Source: Rhodanobacteraceae bacterium ZG21-1 (lineage in GTDB: Bacteria > Pseudomonadota > Gammaproteobacteria > Xanthomonadales > Rhodanobacteraceae). From it: DNA of 64,000 nucleotides. The stretch is from assembly GCA_021390615.1 (NCBI GenBank), contig JAJEJU010000025.1, positions 744,001-808,000 of the forward strand, written 5' to 3'. Below, one piece after another: positions 18,144 through 25,842 of this stretch (the first letter of the stretch is position 1; the number at the start of each line of letters is the position of its first letter). The notes beneath the pieces were generated by a model that was not told the origin of the DNA, did not search any database, and worked only from the letters and a program-made list of their open reading frames with translations. The position numbers and the translations under genes are program-made.

Positions 18144-18983
18144 TCACCCGCGCGGCGTCCAGCAGGCCGCGTCGGGCCGGAACGGCCGCGGCGACACCCC
18201 GAGCACGCGCTGCAGCTCGCCGTTGTCGGCGATAAGGTCGGTTTCCAGCCGGGTCAGCGGACCGCGCAGGCGGCCCACCGCGTGTCGCGCCAGGCGCAGA
18301 CCCCAGGCCGGCAGCGGTATCGGCAAGGTGGCGCACGGCAGGCTGTGGCGCACGCGGGCGAACATCTCCCCCGCGGTGATGCGCTCGCCGCCGCCGGCCG
18401 GCAGGATCAGCCCGCTCGACGCCGGCTGCGCCAGCGCGGCCAGCACCGCCTGCGCAAGATCGTCGGCATGCACCGGCTGGCGCAGGCCGCGCCCGGCCGG
18501 CAGCGGGAACACGCGCGTGCGCATGGCGCGGCGCGCCAGCGGGGTCAGGCTCTTGTCGAGGCCTGCGCCGTAGATCAGGGTCGGCCGCAGCACCGTCCAG
18601 GCCAGCCCGCGTGCGGCGCAGGCCTCGGCCAGCGCCGCCTCGCCGTCGCGCAGCTGCTGCGAGATCGCGCGCTCGGCCGGCACGTCGGAATCGCGCTTGC
18701 TCTGCGCGCTCATCGAGCTGGTGGCGACCACCCGCGGCGTGCCCTGCCCTTCGCCGCGGCGCAGCCAGGCGGCCAGGCCGAGCAGCGGCCCGAAGCTCAC
18801 CACTGCCGACAGCGGCGGCAGCGCAGGCACCGCGGCCGGCAAGTCACCGACCAGCCACTCGACGCCGTCCAGCGCCGGCCGCGGCCGGCGGCTCAGCGCG
18901 AGCACCGGCTCGCCGCGTGCGCGCAGCCGCTGCAACAGGAAATAGCCGATCTGGCTGCTGGCGCCGACGACCAGGATCGTCAT
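18144..18983 (-). CDS. NAD(P)-dependent epimerase/dehydratase-like protein
   Basis: This 279-residue Rossmann-fold protein belongs to the extended/atypical SDR group. TILVVGASSQIGYFLLQRL at the N-terminus is the dinucleotide loop. SSMSAQSK (about 110-117) and RPTLIYGAGLD (about 152-162) are typical of NAD-dependent epimerases, although no clear YxxxK is seen. ATG at 18983 is used because the nucleotide-binding strand begins at residue 2. It sits 97 bp upstream of mrcB on the same strand. The substrate is unknown. Confidence 0.8.
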   Translation of the reverse strand: MTILVVGASSQIGYFLLQRLRARGEPVLALSRRPRPALDGVEWLVGDLPAAVPALPPLSAVVSFGPLLGLAAWLRRGEGQGTPRVVATSSMSAQSKRDSDVPAERAISQQLRDGEAALAEACAARGLAWTVLRPTLIYGAGLDKSLTPLARRAMRTRVFPLPAGRGLRQPVHADDLAQAVLAALAQPASSGLILPAGGGERITAGEMFARVRHSLPCATLPIPLPAWGLRLARHAVGRLRGPLTRLETDLIADNGELQRVLGVSPRPFRPDAACWTPRG

Positions 18984-19154
18984 GGCGCGATGGCTGCATG
19001 CTGCCCGGCACGACGATGCATCGTGCAAGCACACCGGCAAATCGGATCATGCGGGCGGCTCAGGGTTTGCAGGCCGGCGCCGGTGTCAGCGCAGCGAAGC
19101 CCTATCGAGCGCGACACCAGCGCGCAGCGACCGCCGCTCACGCAGCAATTCAAC

Positions 19155-20879
19155 TCAGGAACCGCCCTGCAGACGCGCGCCGAACTCCTGCACGCGCGGC
19201 AGTTCCGGCGTCAGCTTGCGCGCGTGATCGACCGCCTGCATCGCGCCGCCGCGATCGCCGCGCGCCAGATCCTGCTCGGCCTGATCCAGCCAGGCGTTGG
19301 ACAATCGCTGGCGCAGCTGATCCTGGCCAGCGTCGCCCGGCGCCAGGTCCGACAGATCCGCTAGGTGCTCGCCCGCCTTCACCAGCTGGCCGTTGGCCAG
19401 CGCCTGGTTGAACTGCGACACCTCCATGCTGGGCAGTTCCTGCAGGCCCTTGCGCGCCGTGTCGTTGTTGCCGTCGATGGCCAGCGCGCTGCGATAGAGA
19501 TCGTAGGCGCTGTTGCCCGGCGGCAGCATGATATCGCCGCGGCCGGCGGCGTTCTCCGCGCGCTGCAGCAGGCTCGCCAGCTGGGCGCTCTGCTGCGGAC
19601 TGAGTGCTGCGGGAGCTGCGGGCGTCACACTGTCATCCGCGGTCGGCGCCGCGATCGGCTGCGCGGGCGCGGCGGCCGGCGCCGCGCCGAGTCGCGCCCG
19701 TGCCGCCGCCAGATCCGCCGACTTCGGCGCCAGCGCAGCAGCTTGATCGAGCAAGGCCGCGGCCTGCGCCTTGTCGCCGCCATCGAGCACCGCGTTCGCC
19801 TGCACGATCAGCGCCTGCGCGACCTGGCCCAGGCCGGCCTTGGCCTGCGCGTTGTCGGGGTCGAGCTGCAGCGCCTGCTTGAAATGCGCCAGTGCGGTGT
19901 CGTCGCCGTCGCCGGCGAAACGTCCTTCGCGCAAGGCGTTCTCGCCCTGCTTCAGCGCGGCGTCCACATCGCCGTGGTCCTGCTCGCGAATCTGCGCCTG
20001 CGCTGCGCGCAGCGCCGGCAGCTCGCCGTAGTTCGGCAGCAACTGCGCCAACTGATCGATGCCGCTGGCCACCGCGGCCGCGTCGTTCGCATCCAGCGCC
20101 TTGTGGATCTGCGCGGCCAGCGCGCCGCCGACCTGATCCAGGCCGTGTGCCGCCACCGCATTGCCGGGATCGCCGGCGAGCACGCGCTGGTACAGCGCGC
20201 CGGCGCCGTCCGCGCCGGTGAACTTGCCGGCGGCGAAGGCCTGCTGCGCCTGGGTGACCAGGGTGTCGGTCTGCGCCGAGGACACGCGCGCCTTGGCGAT
20301 CGCTTGAGTCAGGCGATCGACGTCGGCGCCGCCGCCCAGCAATTCGCGCGCGACCTGCAGATCCTGGTCGGCCTGATCGACCTGGCCGGCCTGCAGCGCC
20401 GCGTCCGCCTTCGACACCTCGGCCTGGCCGACCTGGCGCAGACCGTCGCGGGCGCGGTCGTTGTCCGGCTCCAGCGCCCGCGCGGCCTCGAACAATTCGC
20501 GCGCGCTGCTGCCGTCGTTGCCGCTCAGGCGCCCTTCGCGCAGCGCCGTCTCGCCGCGCGTCAGCACGTCATTGAGCTCGGTGTGCGGCACCATGCTGCG
20601 CAGCTTGTCCTGGTTGAGCCAGGCCAGGGTCAGGCCAGCCACCACCAGCAACAGGAACAACGGCAACAGCCAGCCGCGGCGACTCGGCTTGCGCGGCTCC
20701 TGATGCGAAGGACGCTGCGGCGCACCGCCACCGCCGCGACGGCGGTCCGGCTCGATCGTCATCGACGGCAGATCGTCGCGGGACGGCTTCGGCGGCCCGT
20801 CGAGGTGGTCGAGATCGCCCAGCGTCGGCTCGGTGCGTCCGCCGGCATGGGGGTCGTGAGGTTCGCGGCGTCCGTTCAT
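19155..20879 (-). CDS. Membrane-anchored protein with four internal repeat modules
   Basis: This 574-residue protein of unknown function has a cytoplasmic Pro/Arg/Asp-rich head (residues 1-68), one TM helix (70-88) and a long helical periplasmic part. The latter holds four related modules at about 107-152, 207-253, 310-355 and 439-484. Each has the form GE.AL..G.(F/L)G.. followed by (L/F).(Q/R)AL.LDP.N..A..GL.Q, separated by TPR-like helices. An Ala/Pro linker lies at about 398-425. It looks like a periplasmic scaffold. It is upstream of the epimerase and PBP1b genes on the same strand, so an envelope role is plausible. Confidence 0.75.
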   Translation of the reverse strand: MNGRREPHDPHAGGRTEPTLGDLDHLDGPPKPSRDDLPSMTIEPDRRRGGGGAPQRPSHQEPRKPSRRGWLLPLFLLLVVAGLTLAWLNQDKLRSMVPHTELNDVLTRGETALREGRLSGNDGSSARELFEAARALEPDNDRARDGLRQVGQAEVSKADAALQAGQVDQADQDLQVARELLGGGADVDRLTQAIAKARVSSAQTDTLVTQAQQAFAAGKFTGADGAGALYQRVLAGDPGNAVAAHGLDQVGGALAAQIHKALDANDAAAVASGIDQLAQLLPNYGELPALRAAQAQIREQDHGDVDAALKQGENALREGRFAGDGDDTALAHFKQALQLDPDNAQAKAGLGQVAQALIVQANAVLDGGDKAQAAALLDQAAALAPKSADLAAARARLGAAPAAAPAQPIAAPTADDSVTPAAPAALSPQQSAQLASLLQRAENAAGRGDIMLPPGNSAYDLYRSALAIDGNNDTARKGLQELPSMEVSQFNQALANGQLVKAGEHLADLSDLAPGDAGQDQLRQRLSNAWLDQAEQDLARGDRGGAMQAVDHARKLTPELPRVQEFGARLQGGS

Positions 20880-21224
20880 GCTCGAGGGTCCAGTAATCGG
20901 CGCAGCTTAACATCGCGGCGGCGCAGCACCGGGATTCGCGGGGCTGGGCGTTCAACTGGCGGCAAGCCGCGCGCGCGGGGGATTGGGCCTGGCTGGCCGG
21001 CGGCGGCGAGCTCGGCGGTGGTCGCTGTCGGCTGTGGGCGGGGGCTGAGTTGGTTGGAAGTGAGAGTTGAAGCCAGGGCCTCTGGCCTTCTAGGAAATCA
21101 TCGGAGACTGCGATCTGGCTCGCTTGGCGCAGCGCTTTGGAAGTCCAGCTCGCCTGTGAGCGTCGTAGTCCCTGCTGGCGGCAGGCTTGGGGTTTCGGCT
21201 TCGAATCGAGTTACTCGCATCCTG
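20880..21224. other. Gene-free flank of the 104-bp repeat element
   Basis: No supported gene. The first 100 bp must contain the promoter of the repeat-module protein. The rest is G/C-rich, with scattered GGCTCGC-like words also seen in the adjacent inverted repeat. Confidence 0.4.
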
Positions 21225-21268
21225 GCTCGCCTGCGGCGGGCTTTCGGTCGCCTCCCGGCGCCCGAGCC

Positions 21269-21296
21269 ACTTTTCTTTGCTGGCCCAAAGAAAAGT
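21269..21296 (+). repeat. Left-arm hairpin of the composite element
   Basis: ACTTTTCTTTG (21269-21279), loop CTGGCC, CAAAGAAAAGT (21286-21296), a perfect 11-bp stem. The inverted partner at 22333-22360 has one base pair changed on both sides. Confidence 0.9.
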
Positions 21297-22332
21297 AGCC
21301 CAAAGAAATGGCCTTGGGAGCACGCCGGGCATACAAGCCTGAGCTGCTGCGCCTTGTCGACAAAGGGCGCTCCTCAAGAGGAGCTACTGGGGCTACACCG
21401 CGACCGCTCGGGAACTGCATCGAGCACGCCGGGAATACCAGCCTGAACCGTCGCGCCTTGTCGACAAAGGGTGCTCCTCAAGAGGAGCTATGGCAGCTAC
21501 TCCGTCATCGCTCGGGAACTGAGTCGAACACGCCGGACATGCAAGCCTGAGCCGCAGCGCCTTGTCGACGAAGCGCGCTCCTCAAGAGGAGCTACTGACG
21601 CTACACCGCGGCCGCTCGGGAACTGCATCGAGCACGCCGGAGATACAGGCCTGAACCGCCGCGCCTTGTCGACGAAGGGCGCTCCTCAAGAGGAGCTACT
21701 GCGGCTATACCGCGATCGCTCGGGAACTGAGTTGGACACGCCGAACATGCAAGCCCGAGCCGCCACGCCTTGCTGACGAAGGGTGCTCCTCAAGAGGGGC
21801 TACTGCGGCTACTCCGTCATAGCTCGAGGACAGAGTCGAAAACGCCGAAGATGCTGGTCCGAACCGCAACGCCTTGTCGACTAAGGGCCCTCCTCAAGAG
21901 GAGTTACAGCAATCATCCCGCGAACGTTTGGTGACTGGAGCAAGGCTAGCCCAGCTGGCTGCGCATCGCCGAGCCTGGAAGGTCGAGGCAGATAAGTGAG
22001 CTGGATGCCACCTCAAAACGCATGACGCGACGCGCATCCAAACAGACAAATTTGAATGTGCAATTTTGAATTGCCAACTCCAAATTGCCAAAGCGCATTC
22101 CTTGCGCCAGTTCCCGAGCGATGGCGGGGTAGCCGCAGTAACTCCTCTGTGAGTATCGAGCTATCTCGGCAAATCATCCCCTCGCACGCTCTATCCCCAA
22201 CGTGCTCGATGCAATTCCCGAGCGGCCGCGGTGTAGCGTCAGTAGCTCCTCTTGAGGAGCACTCTTCGTCGACAAGGCGCGGCAGTTCAGGCCGGTATGT
22301 TCGGCGTGCTCCATAGGCCGTTTCTCTTGGTG

Positions 22333-22360
22333 ACTTCTCTTTGGGCCAGCAAAGAGAAGT
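22333..22360 (-). repeat. Right-arm hairpin of the composite element
   Basis: Read on the minus strand: ACTTCTCTTTG, loop CTGGCC, CAAAGAGAAGT, again a perfect 11-bp stem. Relative to the left arm, T-A is replaced by C-G at the same rung, which is a compensatory change. Confidence 0.9.
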
Positions 22361-22698
22361 TACTCGGGCGCCGGAAGGCGACTGAAAGCCCGCGGCAGGC
22401 GAGCCCGGCTGCGGAAGCGTTACATCACGCGAGCCAGGCCGTCCAAGCGATTCATCAAACGAACCAAGTCGCCGCGTCAGGCGAGCTAAATAACCAACTC
22501 GGCAAGCGCCGAATCAGGTCGTGCAAACCTCAAAATCTAAGCGCTCCCCAGCGCCGCTCCGACATCCCAACAAGAAGCGCAACGCACAGGTAGACAACTA
22601 GGCCACGTCCAATCCCAACAAACCCCGGCGATAGACCGGCAGCGACAGCGCAAGGTCCACAAACCGCACTCACGCAGTGATCCAGCGAAGCGCCGCGT

Positions 22699-24828
22699 TC
22701 ACCCCGCCCCGATGCGCCGCGCATCCACCACATTCGGCAGCGCCACCAGCTTGGCCAGCAGGGTCGAGAGCTGCTCGAAGTCGCGCACGCGCAGGGTGAA
22801 GTGCATTTCCACTTCGCCGGTGCGCGCGAACATGCGGCTGGACGAAGCGATGATGTGGATGGAGGCGTTGCTGATCACGCCCACCACGTCTTTCTGCAGG
22901 CCCTTGCGGTCGTAGCCGTGCAGTTCGACATCGACTTCGTAGGCCTGCGCGCTGGCGCTGCCCCATTCCACGTCGATCACCCGGTCCGGGTCGCGTCGCG
23001 CCAGCCGCGCCAGGCTGGCGCAGTCGGCGCGATGCACCGAAACGCCGCGGCCGCGGGTGATGAAGCCGCGCACGCTGTCGCCGGGCAGCGGCTGGCAGCA
23101 GCGGGCCAGCACGGTGAGCAGGTTGCCGACGCCTTCGATGCGCAACGCCGCGTGGTCGGGCGCGGTGTGCCGCGCCGAAACCGGTAAGGCCGTCGGCGGC
23201 GCCGGCGGCGAGGCGTCTTCCTGCAGGGCGCGGGCGAGCTGGCCCGGCGCCACTTCGCCCAGGGCCAGCGCGACCAGCAGCTCGTCGTGAGTCTTGAGGT
23301 GAAAGTGCGCCGGCAGCCAGGCGATGTCCGGCGCCTGCAGCGCCAGCCGCTTCAGCTCGCGCTCGAAGATCGCGCGGCCGGCGGCGAGGTTGCTGTCGTG
23401 CGCCACGCGGCGGAACCAGGCGCGCACTTTGTCCTTGGCGCGCGAGGTATGCAGGTAGCCGTGGTGCACCGACAGCCAGTCGCGACTGGGCTCGGCCTGC
23501 TTGGCGGTGAGGATCTCCACGCGGTCGCCGCTCTGCGGCTGGAAACCCAGCGGCACGATGCGTCCGTTGACCTTGGCGCCGCGGCAGCGATGGCCCACCT
23601 CGGTGTGCACGTGGTAGGCGAAATCCAGCACAGTGGCGCCGTGCGGCAGATCGAACACCTCGCCCTTGGGCGTGAGCAGGTAGACGCGGTCCTCGACCAG
23701 CTCGTTGTGCAGGTCGGCGGCCAGCTCGCCGTCGCCGTCCGCGCGCGCGTCGAGCAGCTTGCGCATCCAGGCGATCTTCGCCTCGAACTCGGCGTCGCCG
23801 CTGCCGCCTTCCTTGTAGCGCCAGTGCGCCGCCACGCCCAGCTCGTTGGCGCGGTGCATCTCGTGGGTGCGGATCTGCACCTCGAGGGTCTTGCCGTAGG
23901 GGCCGATCACCGCGGTGTGCAGCGAGCGGTAGCCGTTGCCCTTGGGCCGCGCCACGTAGTCGTCGAACTCGCCCGGCAGGTGCGGCCACAGCGTGTGCAC
24001 CACGCCCAGCGCGGCGTAGCAGTCGGCCACGCTGTCGACCAGGATGCGCACCGCGCGGATGTCGTACAGGTCGGAGAAATCCAGCGCCTTGCGCTGCATC
24101 TTCTTCCAGATCGAATAGATGTGCTTCGGCCGCCCGGCCAGGTCGGCCTGGATGCCGCCTTCCTGCAGCGCGCGGCGCAGTTCCTCCAGCGACGCGCGGA
24201 TAAAGCCTTCGCGGTCGCTGCGGCGTTCGTCGAGCAGCTTGGCGATGCGCCGGTAGACCTCGGGCTGCAGGTAGCGGAAGGCCAGGTCCTCCAGCTCCCA
24301 TTTCAACTGCCAGATGCCCAGGCGGTTGGCCAGCGGCGCGTGGATGTCGTTGGTCAGCCGCGCCAGTGCCTGCCGCTCCGCCTCCGGCAGCGCGGAGGCC
24401 GCACGCAGCCGCGCCAGCTGGCGGGCCAGCAGGATGAACACCACGCGCAGGTCGCGGATGATCGCCAGCAGCAGCCGGCGCAGGCCCTCGTTGCCGCCCT
24501 CGGCATGGCGCTGTGCGTGCAGGGCCCACACCTTGCCGGCGGCAAGCTGGCCGGCGACCAGCCGCTGCAGCTCCGCCGGCAGTTCGGCCGCGCGCGCCTC
24601 CCAGGCGGCCGGCGCGGCCTCGGCCACGGCGAACCACAGGGCGGCGGCCTGGGTCTGCCCGTCGCAGCCGAGGGTGGCCAGCAGATCCAGCGTGTCGGCG
24701 CACTCCGCTTCGTTCGCGCCAGCCTCCGCGCAGGCCTGCAGCGCCGCCGCCAGCGCTGCAGGCAGCGCACCGGCGCGCTCGCGCCAGGGGCGCAGGCTCG
24801 GAGTGGCGGCGGAAGCGGCTGGCGGCAT
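22699..24828 (-). CDS. relA: GTP pyrophosphokinase RelA
   Basis: This ribosome-associated ppGpp synthetase is the stringent-response trigger. About 709 residues from ATG 24828: a degenerate HD-like N-terminal region without a clear HDxxED hydrolase motif (hence RelA rather than SpoT); the synthetase domain with GRPKHIYSIWKKMQRK, DLYDIRAVRILV and RPKGNGYRSLHTAV; a TGS domain (VYLLTPKGEVFDLPHGATVLDFAYHVHTE); a zinc-finger-like CC/H..C region; and a C-terminal ACT domain ending near 22700. An in-frame ATG at 24933 exists, but ATG 24828 has AAGG about 8 nt upstream and fits the family length better. Confidence 0.93.
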   Translation of the reverse strand: MPPAASAATPSLRPWRERAGALPAALAAALQACAEAGANEAECADTLDLLATLGCDGQTQAAALWFAVAEAAPAAWEARAAELPAELQRLVAGQLAAGKVWALHAQRHAEGGNEGLRRLLLAIIRDLRVVFILLARQLARLRAASALPEAERQALARLTNDIHAPLANRLGIWQLKWELEDLAFRYLQPEVYRRIAKLLDERRSDREGFIRASLEELRRALQEGGIQADLAGRPKHIYSIWKKMQRKALDFSDLYDIRAVRILVDSVADCYAALGVVHTLWPHLPGEFDDYVARPKGNGYRSLHTAVIGPYGKTLEVQIRTHEMHRANELGVAAHWRYKEGGSGDAEFEAKIAWMRKLLDARADGDGELAADLHNELVEDRVYLLTPKGEVFDLPHGATVLDFAYHVHTEVGHRCRGAKVNGRIVPLGFQPQSGDRVEILTAKQAEPSRDWLSVHHGYLHTSRAKDKVRAWFRRVAHDSNLAAGRAIFERELKRLALQAPDIAWLPAHFHLKTHDELLVALALGEVAPGQLARALQEDASPPAPPTALPVSARHTAPDHAALRIEGVGNLLTVLARCCQPLPGDSVRGFITRGRGVSVHRADCASLARLARRDPDRVIDVEWGSASAQAYEVDVELHGYDRKGLQKDVVGVISNASIHIIASSSRMFARTGEVEMHFTLRVRDFEQLSTLLAKLVALPNVVDARRIGAG

Positions 24829-24979
24829 GGGCGACCTTGGTGCGGCCCGGAGGGCGATGGAGCGGAACGGACGGCCCGCGCGGCGACCGCCACGCGGCGC
24901 TTGGCTTGGAGGCAGCATACCGCGCAGAATCACGCGATGACGACCCGCGGCCCCGTGCCGCTACGACCGGAGCCGCCCG

Positions 24980-25528
24980 ATGATGCTTAGCCGCCCTCGC
25001 CCGATGCTGCTGCTGCCCTTGCTGGTCCTGGCCGGCGCGTTGCATGCGCAGCAGACGCCGCCCACCACCAACCTGGAGCAACAGATGGGCAGCGCCGAGT
25101 TCCAGCAGGCCGGCCTGAACAAGCTGAGCCCGCAGGAATTGGCCCATCTGCAGCAGTGGCTCGGCGCGCATGCGCCGGAACTGGCCGCCACCATCCCTGC
25201 CTCGGACGCGCAGTCCGCCTCGGTCGCCGCCAACGGCAAGCCGGCCAAGGACAGCTGGTTCGATCACTGGCGCCGCCACGAGAGCAAGGACGGCGTGCCG
25301 AACGACACCGTGGTCAGCCAGGTGGTCGGCAACTTCAGGGGCTGGGGCCCCGGCAGCGTGATCACCCTGCAGAACGGCCAGAAGTGGCAGGTCGCCGACG
25401 GCAGCTCGCTGAGCATCTATCACGGGCTGGACAACGCCCAGGTGACCATCAAGCCGGGCCTGGTCGGCGGCTGGATCATGAAGGTCAAGGGCTACAACAC
25501 CAGCGCCCAGGTCAAGCCGGCGAACTAA
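24980..25528 (+). CDS. Secreted hypothetical protein
   Basis: This 182-residue protein has a cleavable signal peptide (about residues 1-23, ending ALHA). A short helical segment predicted to be surface-exposed (PQELAHLQQWLGAH) is followed by a beta-rich C-terminal domain: SQVVGNFRGWGPGSVITLQNGQKWQVADG. The pattern of GxFxGW, F/ITLxNGQxWxV recurs in small exported proteins of Xanthomonadales, but no function is established. Two adjacent ATGs occur; 24980 has GGAG 8 nt upstream. It is divergent from relA across about 150 bp. Confidence 0.75.
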   Translation: MMLSRPRPMLLLPLLVLAGALHAQQTPPTTNLEQQMGSAEFQQAGLNKLSPQELAHLQQWLGAHAPELAATIPASDAQSASVAANGKPAKDSWFDHWRRHESKDGVPNDTVVSQVVGNFRGWGPGSVITLQNGQKWQVADGSSLSIYHGLDNAQVTIKPGLVGGWIMKVKGYNTSAQVKPAN

Positions 25529-25842
25529 AACTCGCCCGTAGCCTCTCGCAGGATCAGCGCCCCGAGCAGTGCCTCGGGGCAGTCGCCGCGTGCGCAGCGG
25601 CTACGCGCAGGCTCGCCCGCGCTGAAAAGTTGGCACCGTCGCGCAAGCCTGCTCGTCCGGCCATGCCGCATGCGCGAGCGCCGCGCCGCTTCGCACATCG
25701 CGGCTGGGGTGTTCGTCGCGGCTAACGTGAAGTCCGCCACGGAATCGGCGGGATACGCGGCAGCACGGAGCGGGATGTCATACGGCCGTGGTCTGGTAGG
25801 CGATCGTGGCATGCCCGCCTCGCCGACCAAGACGCCAGCCCC
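25529..25842. other. Intergenic region with a hairpin after the secreted-protein gene
   Basis: CCCCGAG (25560-25566) and CTCGGGG (25573-25579) form a 7-bp stem 31 bp past the stop, a possible terminator but without a T-run. Nothing else is recognised in the 314 bp. Confidence 0.5.

Larger units (their letters stand above)
21225..22405. repeat. Composite repeat element: 104-bp tandem array framed by inverted repeats
   Basis: A six-copy tandem array with a fixed 104-bp period occupies about 21340-21950; the word CTCCTCAAGAGG or its variant falls at 21370, 21474, 21578, 21682, 21786 and 21890. The outer left arm plus the first unit (21225-21425) recur in inverted orientation at 22207-22405. A further partial inverted unit lies at about 22102-22148. 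Each unit carries GCTCCT-CAAG-AGGAGC, able to form a 6-bp hairpin. Between array and right arm is an AT-rich stretch (22045-22090). No credible protein is encoded and no transposase is present. Confidence 0.9.

Noticed and set aside
21340-21950. A CRISPR array
   Set aside because: The repeats are head-to-tail 104-bp units with no short repeat alternating with unique spacers, and no cas genes are near.
21308-22593. Short open frames running through the 104-bp repeat array
   Set aside because: They arise because the array is read through in frame for a few units. They share the same repeated peptide, have no start signal and stop arbitrarily.
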